NCBI GenBank assembly: GCA_045629285.1
Contig: JAZQQY010000017.1
Coordinates: forward strand, 1 to 64,000
Direction: 5' to 3'
DNA from: UBA1723 sp045629285
Lineage (GTDB): Bacteria; Bacteroidota; Bacteroidia; Bacteroidales; Paludibacteraceae
DNA length: 64,000 nucleotides
Shown here: piece after piece, positions 44,879 through 53,438 of the stretch
How positions within the stretch are numbered: position 1 is the first letter of the stretch
Layout of the letters: each line of letters starts with the position of its first letter
Notes under the pieces: model-generated
Databases searched by the model: none
What the model saw: only the letters and a program-made list of their open reading frames with translations
Told to the model about the DNA's origin: nothing
Translations under genes and position numbers: made by a program

Positions 44879-45961
44879 TTATTCTTCAGGGTACATTGAA
44901 TGGTAGTAATCCTCCAACTCTACTGGATTCTTAGTATGATCCATCCAAATATCTCTAATCTCGTTGATTTCTAGCAAACCAAACATATTAGATACAGGAG
45001 CGAAACCTTTATTTGAGAAATACTCAAACCAGCTATTATCCTCCGACTCTTCGTCTTCAGCATCCCAGTACTCATCTCCTTCACCGGCCATATCGTTGTG
45101 TGCGTGGTCTCCAGCGATAGACATCAACGGGAACAAGTTGATTGCGCCGTTCTCAACCCCCATAGCCTTGATACGAGCGTAAACATCCTGCTTGTAGTTG
45201 TCTGGCATATCTACAGTACCAACGAAATAGTTCTTGCTATAAGCCTGTAAAGCCTCCTCCAACTGAGTATAACGTACGTTTGCCTTGTAAGTGTCATAGC
45301 TATCAGGGTTACCGTGTCCCATGAAAGCAACGATACCCTCATTCGCCTTGTCGGCATACAATTTGTTGATCTGCTCAGCAACATTCTTGACATCGTCTAC
45401 ATTGTTAAGCAATGGAGTACCCAACTTAAGGACAACCTTCGACAAATACTCGTCGTCAAGATCGCCTAGGTTATTGTTAGCGAAATCCTTGATATAGTTG
45501 ATTACACGGCTGTACTCCTCACCTGGGATAACCTGCAACGACTGCACAATGATCTCATCATACTTTGCAGAACCGAAAGCATGCAACCAGAAGTTTGGAG
45601 CATAGTAATTACGAACCTCTGCCTTGTCTTCCCCCTCATCGTTTGCATGTTCACCGGCAGCTGCACGGTTGATACAGATAGCACTACTGAAAGACATGTA
45701 GACATCGCAATCAGGGAACTGCTTCTTGTATGCCTCTACTGTAGAGTCGAAAGCGTTGAATGAGTTCTGCCATGTACTACCGAAAGCAACAAGCAGAATT
45801 GCCTTATTCTTACCTTTCTGGCTCTTAACCTGAGCGTCCACAGAATTCTGATAACTTGTGTAATTGTTGGCAATGGCATCATCATCGTCATCGCAACTAG
45901 AAACTACTAATGAGATGGCCAATGAAGCAACCATAGCCATCATTAAAGATCTAATCTTCAT
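44879..45961 (-). CDS. CbiK-type cobaltochelatase as a predicted surface lipoprotein
   Basis: 360 residues from the ATG at 45961. CbiK chelatase features: ILLVAFGSTWQNSFNAFDS start, FMGHGNPDSY with one metal-site His, and SIAGDHAHNDMAG with the second. Unlike cytosolic CbiK (~264 residues) it has a lipoprotein signal ending VVSSC (Cys 23), followed by DDDDDA. An acidic run just after the lipidated Cys is the lipoprotein export signal for the cell surface in Bacteroidota. It also has acidic inserts (EDEESEDNSW). Porphyromonas IhtB is a known surface chelatase of this type. It overlaps the upstream TonB receptor gene. Confidence 0.85.
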   Translation of the reverse strand: MKIRSLMMAMVASLAISLVVSSCDDDDDAIANNYTSYQNSVDAQVKSQKGKNKAILLVAFGSTWQNSFNAFDSTVEAYKKQFPDCDVYMSFSSAICINRAAAGEHANDEGEDKAEVRNYYAPNFWLHAFGSAKYDEIIVQSLQVIPGEEYSRVINYIKDFANNNLGDLDDEYLSKVVLKLGTPLLNNVDDVKNVAEQINKLYADKANEGIVAFMGHGNPDSYDTYKANVRYTQLEEALQAYSKNYFVGTVDMPDNYKQDVYARIKAMGVENGAINLFPLMSIAGDHAHNDMAGEGDEYWDAEDEESEDNSWFEYFSNKGFAPVSNMFGLLEINEIRDIWMDHTKNPVELEDYYHSMYPEE

Positions 45962-48092
45962 CACTTGTATTTTTAATGTTTAACTTTATTGGTTTAATAT
46001 TTTCTCCTTGCTTGAATCTGATATTGAAGGCGACAAAAACAGTCGTACCAGGTGTGTTAGTACCAAGATGGTAAGGATGCATAGTTTTGTCGACATAATC
46101 AAATAAGTTATCGATTCCGAATTCTGCCCTATAAGACATTTTCTTGCTATTGCCAAAATCATGAGTGGTATTGATGCGCCATAGTGAGAATGGAGCACCG
46201 TCGCCATTATTCTGATAATATCTTTTGCTACTACCGCGTGTACTCAAATTGACACCGAACTTATAAATATCTGTGAATTTGTGCGACCATCGAGCAAACG
46301 CATTCCACTTATGGTGAGCCATTCCATCGATTGTGACAGATTGCAATTTGTCTCTACTGCTATCATAAAGATGAGCCTTCGTATCAAGATATGAGACATT
46401 GGCACCAATAGCAAGATTCTTTCCGATATTCAATCCTGCATTGAAATCCCAACCATTTGTTTGGGCATCTTCCATGTTCATATATCTGCGGGCAATCAAA
46501 TCTCCGCTTCCATCACCTACATAGGCATTTGTCGCATCTACTGGAATCTGGTCGACATTAACGTTGACAAGCGCAATCATATTATCCAATTTATTGATGT
46601 ATCCCGTAGCCGACAATGTAAGATTCTTGGTCCTATATTCAGCACTTACACTGTAATAATTGCTTGTCTGAGGTTTAAGATCAGTATTACCCATATTGAA
46701 GAAAGTTGTTGATCCCATAACATGCAGATATCTGTAATACAGTTCTTTAGTAGTCGGAGCCTTATACCCCTGACTCCATCCCAATCTCAATCTGAAATTG
46801 TCGACAATAAACATCGCATTCACCTTAGGAGTCGGTTTGAACCCAAACGATTTGTTCTCATCGAATCTAATTCCTGCAGTCAATTTCAACCATGAAAGTT
46901 TTTCAAACTCATCCTGCACATACAACGCACCTGTCCAATCATAAGCAGTTCCGTCGACAGTCCTCATAGGTGCATTCAAATAGTCATATCTATACTCAAG
47001 ACCCGCAGACAAACGGTTTTCCTGAGGCAACTTGAAGACGCTCTTGATTGAAGCCAACAATCTCTGCTGATCACTCTGCAGATTAGTTTGACCTCTGAAA
47101 TATGGGAAATAGTTTGTGAAATTGCCTAATGGATCATAGCCATCAGTAAGAGTTGTGGCCGTGTAATTATAGTAGTAGGCATGTTTATTCCAATCCACGT
47201 CGACACTCAACAAATCACTCCTATTGATTTTCCATTTATAGCCGACAGCAGCCGAGGCATTCTTATACATCAAATCGTAGGTATAGACATCACAGCTTGC
47301 ATAATGTCCATCTTGTGGTCGTAGGATATCCTTCTTGAAATAAGATCCGTCGACGTATAGTTCAACCTTGTTTGTAGGATTATATGTGAAACGTTGAGCC
47401 ACCTGCCAATTTTTACGTGCATTGACAGTTTTCTTCTTAGAATCCTTGATTACGTGAGCCTCGGCATACTCTATGGACGTGTTTTGCCATCCGTCGTGTC
47501 TCTGAAGCTGGAAATTTGTGAAACTGTTAATCTTACCATAAGTAAGGCCTACTCCATTATGTTGTCTCCAATCCTTGTAATTGGAGAATCTGGAACTATT
47601 TTCTAAATAGACACCCTCCTTATTATGTTTCTTAGTGATTATATTGATGACTCCAGCCATAGCGTCGCTGCCATAGAGAGCAGACTGAGCACCCTTGACT
47701 ATCTCAATATGATCTATGTTCTGAGGATCGATAAGCGACAATTCGTTCTCGCCACCCACGTCGCCATGGATTCGTTTTCCATCTATGAGAATGAGAATAT
47801 AGCTATTACCCAACCCGTTAAGCTGAGTTTGGCTACCCATATCACCCTCGTCGAAAGAGAACGACGCAGTCAGTCCACCGAGAATCTCTTCGATGGATTT
47901 AGCCCCGTAGCTTTCAATAGTCTTACGGGAAATAACCTCTGTCTGTACAGGCACATTCTTGAGCAGATGCTCCGTACCCGTGGCTGTCACGACAACTTGA
48001 TCCAGGACCTTTACACTGTCCACATCGTTTGCCGCAACAACAGAGCTAGTCGCCAAACAGGCAACAAGCAAAAAAGAAAAATATGACTTCAT
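45951..48092 (-). CDS. TonB-dependent outer-membrane receptor, first gene of the B12 operon
   Basis: 713 residues with a signal peptide (1-21), plug domain (LDQVVVTATGTEHLLKNVPVQTEVISRKTIES; IEIVKGAQSALYGSDAMAGVINIITKK) and barrel. The last ~20 residues are a charged extension beyond the usual aromatic end. It is directly behind the cobalamin riboswitch and overlaps the surface chelatase gene by 11 bp, so receptor and chelatase are translationally linked, like IhtA/IhtB of Porphyromonas. Ligand: corrinoid, haem or other tetrapyrrole. Confidence 0.88.
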   Translation of the reverse strand: MKSYFSFLLVACLATSSVVAANDVDSVKVLDQVVVTATGTEHLLKNVPVQTEVISRKTIESYGAKSIEEILGGLTASFSFDEGDMGSQTQLNGLGNSYILILIDGKRIHGDVGGENELSLIDPQNIDHIEIVKGAQSALYGSDAMAGVINIITKKHNKEGVYLENSSRFSNYKDWRQHNGVGLTYGKINSFTNFQLQRHDGWQNTSIEYAEAHVIKDSKKKTVNARKNWQVAQRFTYNPTNKVELYVDGSYFKKDILRPQDGHYASCDVYTYDLMYKNASAAVGYKWKINRSDLLSVDVDWNKHAYYYNYTATTLTDGYDPLGNFTNYFPYFRGQTNLQSDQQRLLASIKSVFKLPQENRLSAGLEYRYDYLNAPMRTVDGTAYDWTGALYVQDEFEKLSWLKLTAGIRFDENKSFGFKPTPKVNAMFIVDNFRLRLGWSQGYKAPTTKELYYRYLHVMGSTTFFNMGNTDLKPQTSNYYSVSAEYRTKNLTLSATGYINKLDNMIALVNVNVDQIPVDATNAYVGDGSGDLIARRYMNMEDAQTNGWDFNAGLNIGKNLAIGANVSYLDTKAHLYDSSRDKLQSVTIDGMAHHKWNAFARWSHKFTDIYKFGVNLSTRGSSKRYYQNNGDGAPFSLWRINTTHDFGNSKKMSYRAEFGIDNLFDYVDKTMHPYHLGTNTPGTTVFVAFNIRFKQGENIKPIKLNIKNTSDED

Positions 48093-48135
48093 AAGTAGAC
48101 ATCTCCAAATCCTGGGAGTAATTTATCACCTAATT

Positions 48136-48290
48136 AGACATGGCAGGTATTCTGACTCTCCTCGTGACCAAAGTCTTCCCACTTGAAAAAGCAGTGACAT
48201 CTGTGTTGGTCAGTCTTTTTATGGATTACAGCTGCAGGAACAGTTCAGGTCTTCCACCTGATTCCCTTGAGCAAGGACATATATTTAACT
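48136..48290 (-). promoter_or_regulatory. Cobalamin riboswitch
   Basis: On the minus strand the leader shows the conserved cobalamin aptamer elements in order: GGGAATCAGGTGGAAGACCTG, CTGCAGCTGTAATCC, GATGTCACTG, GTGGGAAG, and the B12 box GAGTCAGAATACCTGCC (48142-48158). It lies 44 bp ahead of the first TonB receptor gene. Binding of adenosylcobalamin normally shuts off translation or transcription, so the whole operon should be repressed when B12 is plentiful. Confidence 0.95.
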
Positions 48291-48319
48291 CAATATATGC
48301 TTGTTACCATATCTGGACG

Positions 48320-48327
48320 CAAAATTA
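48320..48327 (-). promoter_or_regulatory. -7 box of the B12 operon
   Basis: TAATTTTG on the minus strand, about 30 bp upstream of the riboswitch and 228 bp upstream of the first gene. Confidence 0.5.
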
Positions 48328-48402
48328 TGATTTAAATAGGAAATGGAAAAGAAAAATCGTCAATCATTAGAATTTGTGATACAATAAGGCAAATGCAATA
48401 GA

Positions 48403-48442
48403 CAAAAAAACAAAATCGCTTGCAGCATCACACCGCAAGCGA
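48403..48442 (-). terminator. Terminator after the C13 peptidase gene
   Basis: TCGCTTGC / GCAAGCGA stem (48416-48423, 48435-48442) followed on the minus strand by TTTTGTTTTTTT. About 31 bp after the peptidase stop. Confidence 0.88.
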
Positions 48443-48472
48443 CTATTAAATAAAGATTATAAAAATCCGTTA

Positions 48473-50335
48473 TCACTTCAATACAACCTTCTCAACGTAA
48501 GAATCCTCATTTGTGACAACCTTCACAAAATAAACACCCTTAGCAAGAGAAGACATGTTGATTTCAGATGCATTTGAAGATGCATTTGAAGATGCATTCT
48601 CAGTCAACAACACCTTACCAGTAATATCCATCACTGAAATATTATTGATGACGGCATCACCTGCAACACGAATGTTGAGAAGACCCGTTGTTGGATTAGG
48701 ATAGATAGACGATGCCGTTTCCGATTGAGAGAATTCCAAATCTGTCAAAGCGCCATTGATTCCATTACCATTGTTGCCCGACATATAAATGTTTGGAGTA
48801 GGATCAACAATATTATCTGAGCCATCACAGTATCCGACTATTCTGGCTTTGAACTTAGCACCATTCTTTACTGTAAACGGAGCTGACAAAACAACAGATC
48901 TTCCTGCATTAAACTCCACATCGCCGCCAGAAATCACACTTCTGGAATCGATGAAGTCGTTAGCATACATCACTACATTTCCTTCGTTGATAGGATTACT
49001 ATGAATTATTGCTTCATATCCTCTTTCTGAAGCACGGCCTAAATATTGTCTCTCTCCAATACAGAAATCAGACCAATACTGAGGATGCTCTAGATACAGA
49101 ATTTCGTCCTCCACATATCCTTCTCCCGCATAAATATCATGCTCGACTGCATAATTGAATGCTTCCAACATCGACACTTCTCCATCTCCATCATAATCAC
49201 CGGCACCATTTCTGTGAGACATTGTCCAATGGTAAACGAACGAACAATATAAACGTATATTTAAATATGGACTTTTCATGCACGGAGATGAAAGAGACAT
49301 TTCATTTGCATTTGCAGAAGTAGCAATTGTTCTTCCAGGACCTTTCAATACTTCAACGAAAGATCCAGAATAGCACTGCCCCAAAACAAATGACATAGAC
49401 TTAGCACTTGAAACTTTGTCAATTTGTTCAGCAAACTCATATGGTGACATCATATCGTAATCCCAAAGACATAAAGAGCCGTTTCTATCACCATGATCAA
49501 TCGTAAAAACAAACAAATCGTTTTTGTCTGTTATTTTTCCCGACAACTCATCGAAAACGCTCTCTATATTATCCCTTGTAGCAGACAATATAGTTTCATC
49601 TTCTCCGTCGTTATCCAAGTCGTTATTTGAAACTGCTAACATAGTTGCTGTCATTGAAAAATCCCATGCTGTAGTATTTCCACTAGCCATTATAATATAG
49701 ATATTTTCTTTTTTATATCCATATTGATCAACAAGCAACTGATACACAAAAGAACAATCATTCCAATAACGAATCCAATTATTACTAGAGTCCCAACCGC
49801 CACTGATTATAACCGCATAACTATCAGGGCTATCTTTCAATTTTGTATCAAAAACACCTCCTGCATTTCTATACTCAGAATCATAAGCGATACCATCCAC
49901 TACAGGTCCGACTAGAGCTCCTGCACTATTATTGCCATCATCAAAGACTTTTTTGCTATACAATCTTGATGGGTCATAGACTACAGTCCATTCACGAATA
50001 TTTTTAGGAGACATATCAACATTGACAACCGATATCTTTCCTGTCGTCTTAGAAACAAAAACGATTTTTGCATCATGGACAAGAGACACTCCTACTGCAG
50101 GATCTATAAAAAACGTCCAAACAGAAGCAGGAACTTCAACTGTCTCTCTAAAGTGCATTTCTACTTGTCTCAAATCTTCTTTGGCCAAGAAGACAACACA
50201 ATTTGTCGGACTATTCAAAGAATCCGACACATATTTCTCCACCATTTCTTTTGCTTCATCCAAGCTTGTCGCAGCCATAGAAGACAGGCAAGCCAAAAGA
50301 GACAAAAGTAAGGTAACAAAAACTCTTTTCGCCAT
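48473..50335 (-). CDS. Secreted C13 (legumain-like, clan CD) cysteine peptidase with T9SS sorting domain
   Basis: 620 residues. A signal peptide (1-21) is followed by an N-terminal region, then the caspase-like fold: AVIISGGWDSSNNWIRYWND (strand 1), KENIYIIMASGN, catalytic His in VFTIDHGDRNG and catalytic Cys in SFVLGQCYSGSF. Legumains and haemoglobinase-type C13 enzymes share this pair. A beta-domain and a C-terminal T9SS domain (SIYPNPTTGLLNIRV ... GVYFVKVVTNE ... EKVVLK) follow. It is exported to or anchored at the surface. A 12-bp tandem repeat (48567-48598) adds an ASSNASSNAS stretch in the sorting domain. Confidence 0.82.
   Translation of the reverse strand: MAKRVFVTLLLSLLACLSSMAATSLDEAKEMVEKYVSDSLNSPTNCVVFLAKEDLRQVEMHFRETVEVPASVWTFFIDPAVGVSLVHDAKIVFVSKTTGKISVVNVDMSPKNIREWTVVYDPSRLYSKKVFDDGNNSAGALVGPVVDGIAYDSEYRNAGGVFDTKLKDSPDSYAVIISGGWDSSNNWIRYWNDCSFVYQLLVDQYGYKKENIYIIMASGNTTAWDFSMTATMLAVSNNDLDNDGEDETILSATRDNIESVFDELSGKITDKNDLFVFTIDHGDRNGSLCLWDYDMMSPYEFAEQIDKVSSAKSMSFVLGQCYSGSFVEVLKGPGRTIATSANANEMSLSSPCMKSPYLNIRLYCSFVYHWTMSHRNGAGDYDGDGEVSMLEAFNYAVEHDIYAGEGYVEDEILYLEHPQYWSDFCIGERQYLGRASERGYEAIIHSNPINEGNVVMYANDFIDSRSVISGGDVEFNAGRSVVLSAPFTVKNGAKFKARIVGYCDGSDNIVDPTPNIYMSGNNGNGINGALTDLEFSQSETASSIYPNPTTGLLNIRVAGDAVINNISVMDITGKVLLTENASSNASSNASEINMSSLAKGVYFVKVVTNEDSYVEKVVLK
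48567..48598 (-). repeat. 12-bp tandem repeat in the C13 peptidase gene
   Basis: GATGCATTTGAA on the plus strand, 2.7 copies, keeping the frame and encoding NASS units. In-frame length change would alter a loop of the sorting domain without breaking the gene. Confidence 0.8.
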
Positions 50336-50339
50336 ACTC

Positions 50340-51332
50340 TTACTTGCTTAGTGACTCAACCTTTGCCTTCAAAGCAGCATTTTCCTTCTCAAGCTGGATC
50401 ATGTGAAGTGTTAGCTCCTCTACCTTCTCCAAAAGCAAGTTGCTAATCTGAGATACGCTGACACCATTCTTCTCCATCTCTGCAGCTGAAGGCATACCTG
50501 GTAGGTGCTTGTGCTCGTTTACATAGTTCTCAACCTCTGATAGAGACTTCAAATTGTAGTTCTCATCGAATACATAGTCTGCTGCATTATGCATATCCAT
50601 CTGGATATCCTTTGCATTTAGCTTGTCAACATTGATTGAGTTGGATGCGATCTCTGTAACCTCGAACTCTCCTTCACATAGAATGTTACCTGCAACATGC
50701 AACTTAGCTGTTGGAGCAGCGACACCGATACCTACATTACCGTTCTTGAAATAATAGTCGTTACCATCGAAAGTCATATTCTTTGGACAGCTCTTGTTTC
50801 CGCAATACTCTTTTGCTGCAATGACAGCCTCTTTTGTTCCTCCCATTGTGATTGAACCAGGATATCCCTCATTGTCAGTAAGTGATGCAACCAAAACACC
50901 CTTGATCTGTACGCCATCATCAAACTTAGCTCTGTCTGAACATTCCAATGAAGAAACTGTCCCCTTAACTGTCAAATTACCATCACAAGCAATGCTTCCT
51001 TCCACTGAAAGTAATGGAGTTGAATAATCTCTAAGAGATGCTGTACGCTCGTCTGACAAAGTAAATTTCTTTGCGACAAACTTCATAGGGTCGTAATCAT
51101 GGTAACCCATGGCTGAAATAGTAGCATTGTTTTCCGAATCAGAAAAAAGAAAAGAATGATCTGTAGTAAGGCCTGTATACAATGTCAAACCATTGTAGAT
51201 TGAGTTTTTCTTACCTTTTGCAACAATGTTGTTCTCAAAATAAACTGCATCTTCAAAAGTTTCGGCACATACAGATGCGCATGACACGACTAGGGTAGCT
51301 ACTGCTCCCACCTTAACAAAATTTGTTAACAT
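50340..51332 (-). CDS. Exported tail-fibre/adhesin-like protein with C-terminal coiled coil
   Basis: 330 residues. A signal peptide (1-23) is followed by beta-rich repeats, the NVGIGVAAPTAKLHVAG signature of Bacteroidota fibre proteins, and AADYVFDENYNLKSLSEVENYVNEHKHLPGMPS, ending in a coiled coil (~295-330). In such proteins the last part acts as a trimerising or intramolecular chaperone region. No phage genes surround it, so it is more likely a cell-surface or secreted fibre. The -7 box (TATTTTTG, 51527-51534) leaves a leader of ~190 nt containing a 9-bp inverted repeat (51354-51362, 51394-51402). It ends 4 bp before the C13 peptidase gene and is probably cotranscribed with it. Confidence 0.72.
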   Translation of the reverse strand: MLTNFVKVGAVATLVVSCASVCAETFEDAVYFENNIVAKGKKNSIYNGLTLYTGLTTDHSFLFSDSENNATISAMGYHDYDPMKFVAKKFTLSDERTASLRDYSTPLLSVEGSIACDGNLTVKGTVSSLECSDRAKFDDGVQIKGVLVASLTDNEGYPGSITMGGTKEAVIAAKEYCGNKSCPKNMTFDGNDYYFKNGNVGIGVAAPTAKLHVAGNILCEGEFEVTEIASNSINVDKLNAKDIQMDMHNAADYVFDENYNLKSLSEVENYVNEHKHLPGMPSAAEMEKNGVSVSQISNLLLEKVEELTLHMIQLEKENAALKAKVESLSK

Positions 51333-51526
51333 AGAGTTTTTTAAGTTTTCATCGAGAGTTCAAAACAAAACACAACAACATAGGCCAGAAGAATGAACTC
51401 TCCATAGTTCCCTGGAATATGCCTGCAAAACTTAAAAGGTAATTTTTCGGACTAAATCAGGACAAAACAATGCCGGCATCTGATTCAAAAGTTAATCTTA
51501 TTAAATAACAATTCGCTTTGCGTACG

Positions 51527-51534
51527 CAAAAATA
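51527..51534 (-). promoter_or_regulatory. -7 box for the fibre-protein/C13-peptidase unit
   Basis: TATTTTTG on the minus strand, overlapping a GCGTACGC palindrome (51520-51527) that could be an operator. Confidence 0.4.
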
Positions 51535-51641
51535 TATACTTCATTTGTTTCCAGCAAATAATTTTCAAAAATAATGTATATAATTTCAATATATAACAGC
51601 AAACGACACGAATATTCACAAAAGCGAATCAGCACAGTATT

Positions 51642-51833
51642 TTAATGCATATTTTGAATGCAAACGTAACAATACGCTGAAGACAGCACCGGGAATATCA
51701 CCACCTGAAATACGCTGAGAAGCATAGCCATCACGTCGACATCAACATTCTCTCCAGCTAATGAATATGTAAGGATAAGCAGATTATTTGTAGTCAGATA
51801 TGTTTTAAGTCCTAATACCCTTACTATGCACAA
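51642..51833 (-). pseudogene. Remnant of a bile acid:sodium symporter family (BASS) transporter
   Basis: A short frame reads TYSLAGENVDVDVMAMLLSVFQVVIFPVL. It matches the mid-protein ...AGA.VDVD..AMLLS.LQVVLLPVL signature of BASS/ACR3-type transporters (~300 residues). The rest of the transporter is missing on both sides, so this is a relic. Confidence 0.5.
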
Positions 51834-52072
51834 TAGTACATCTATAAAAACAATCTATATTTGTAACGACGGGGAAAATCAGTCTTAATTTACCTTAATA
51901 GTAACCGGGCAATGCGAACATCAGCCACGGAAAAACTCTGCAGTTTAATTATTTTTTTATAAAGCCAAAGTTAATTTTCAAAATATAATATGCTTATCAC
52001 CATATCCGGGTCAGAATTATAAATAATGAGTGAAAAGGAAAAAATTTTACATGAACAGCGAAATCTTGCGTA
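51834..52072. other. Intergenic region without recognised genes
   Basis: AT-rich. A TATATTTG box on the plus strand near 51855 is not followed by a recognisable gene. Confidence 0.3.
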
Positions 52073-52573
52073 TCATAAATCGCTGAACTTTTTCATCAAC
52101 CAATACATCAACAATAGGTTAAGAGCAATTACGGAGAATCCGACTAAGGCCATTATAACATTATCAACAACACCCAACTGAGTGACCAAATCATGTGCAC
52201 CGAACGCGAAATACGGCAATAATAAAACTGCAGTTATCACACCAGGAAAATATAGCCTTAAAATTATGGTATGGATAATATGAATGACAAGATGTATTCC
52301 AAATCCCCAGAATAATCCGTACATAGGAGTAGGGTCAGCGTAAATACCCAACACGACTGCAATGGAAAGAAACAAGAACTGCTCCAGCATCACAATCGCA
52401 TATTCAAGTTGATTCATATTCTTAAGAGTAGACAAAGCAGGAGATGCCTTAGGATATTTGGTTGTTATCTCATCATAATGATTTCTTTCCCATCTTCTAC
52501 GCATAAACAACTCCTCCATATCATGAAGAAGATACACAATAGGTATTGATATATAAAACAGTATCGAGAACAT
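52073..52573 (-). CDS. HXXEE-domain integral membrane protein
   Basis: 166 residues with four or five hydrophobic helices. Near the N-terminus is HDMEELFMRRRW, the H-x-x-E-E motif that defines the family; a later HLVIHIIHTI helix and GAHDLVTQ supply more conserved His residues. The arrangement could hold a metal; function unknown. Monocistronic. Confidence 0.75.
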   Translation of the reverse strand: MFSILFYISIPIVYLLHDMEELFMRRRWERNHYDEITTKYPKASPALSTLKNMNQLEYAIVMLEQFLFLSIAVVLGIYADPTPMYGLFWGFGIHLVIHIIHTIILRLYFPGVITAVLLLPYFAFGAHDLVTQLGVVDNVIMALVGFSVIALNLLLMYWLMKKFSDL

Positions 52574-52984
52574 AAGCAGTCTTAAGTAGTAAATCTTTTA
52601 CAAAAATATTCAATTAATACATATCATGCATCAAATAAGTGACAAAATGCAAGAAACGATGCATAAAATTCACATATATGCACACAAATGGTATATTTTT
52701 GAGGCATTTTTACGTATCAAACATATCAAAATGTCAAGTTTTATTAAAATTTAGCAGAAATATGACATTTTATTATTGCGTAAAAATATACATCATCAAA
52801 CAATCTATATTTCAATAAGTTATCTGAAATTAAACCAAAATATGCAAATTTTCAGCATTTTATTCAAAATTTCTATAAATTAAAAATCAATAACTTACAA
52901 CAACGAAACGAATATTATACAAAAATACACAAACTGCAACACCAGAAAAATTTAAGCATTTTGTCAAAAAAAATCTCATTTTCT
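52574..52984. other. Very AT-rich non-coding region
   Basis: About 400 bp with no recognisable gene, repeat array or RNA. It is unusually A+T-rich even for intergenic DNA here and lies just upstream of the micropeptide promoter. Confidence 0.4.
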
Positions 52985-53014
52985 TTTGCAGAATGAAAAT
53001 TTGTTGTAATTTTG
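52985..53014 (+). promoter_or_regulatory. Strong Bacteroidota promoter of the micropeptide array
   Basis: TTTG (52985-52988), an 18-bp spacer and TAATTTTG (53007-53014) are nearly ideal for both elements. It is followed by a ~40-nt leader before the first micropeptide ATG. Confidence 0.7.
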
Positions 53015-53062
53015 CAAGTGTAAAGAAAGAAACAAAGTAATTAACAATAAAAAATAAAGATT

Positions 53063-53134
53063 ATGGTACTTTCAGTTTTGGCAATCGCAGTAGCAGCAAA
53101 GATCTGGATCGTTAAAGATTCACTTCACGCTTAA
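53063..53134 (+). CDS. Micropeptide 1 (23 residues, single membrane helix)
   Basis: It reads MVLSVLAIAVAAKIWIVKD and ends SLHA-stop. Residues 2-17 are hydrophobic and a lysine/aspartate turn precedes the end, so a one-pass membrane microprotein is likely. The paralogue 40 bp downstream differs at many bases while keeping KIW-V-D-LHA-like residues, which argues for selection on the protein. No homologue is recognised. Confidence 0.6.
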   Translation: MVLSVLAIAVAAKIWIVKDSLHA

Positions 53135-53174
53135 GATTAAAAGACAGTTTACTAACAAATTAAAATTTACGACT

Positions 53175-53255
53175 ATGGTTACAATGTTCATCGCTTGTTT
53201 GGCAGTTGCTTTCGCAGTTAAAGTTTGGGTTGTTGAAGATGCTCTTCACGCTTAA
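53175..53255 (+). CDS. Micropeptide 2 (26 residues), tandem paralogue
   Basis: It reads MVTMFIACLAVAFAVKVWVV and ends EDALHA-stop. The hydrophobic helix, the Lys in the middle and the D-LHA ending match micropeptide 1. The spacer after it (aagat-aaaagacagtttactaaca) is nearly identical to the spacer after micropeptide 1, showing duplication of a gene-plus-spacer unit. Confidence 0.6.
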   Translation: MVTMFIACLAVAFAVKVWVVEDALHA

Positions 53256-53294
53256 GATCAAAAGACAGTTTACTAACAATTAAATAAAACGAAT

Positions 53295-53405
53295 ATGGGA
53301 ATGACATTAGCGCTACTTTGTGTGGCATCGGCAGTTAAGATCGCATTTACAGTAAACGATTGCAAGAATTTGAATAATAATCAAAATCAGATAAATCGCA
53401 TTTAA
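53295..53405 (+). CDS. Micropeptide 3 (36 residues), diverged member with Asn-rich tail
   Basis: It reads MGMTLALLCVASAVKIAFTV and then a polar tail NDCKNLNNNQNQINRI. The helix shares the A-VK- pattern with the other two, but the LHA ending is replaced by an Asn/Gln-rich tail. It ends the transcription unit; a terminator begins 33 bp later. Confidence 0.55.
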   Translation: MGMTLALLCVASAVKIAFTVNDCKNLNNNQNQINRI

Positions 53406-53438
53406 TCATGAGACAGCAGAAAAATTCAGACAGATTTT

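Noticed and set aside
50340..51332. Prophage tail-fibre hypothesis
   Set aside because: The protein has a signal peptide and no phage structural, lysis or integrase genes are nearby.
52574..53000. Possible CRISPR or replication-origin signal in the AT-rich gap
   Set aside because: No spaced repeats and no DnaA-box cluster were seen; it is simply A+T-rich.
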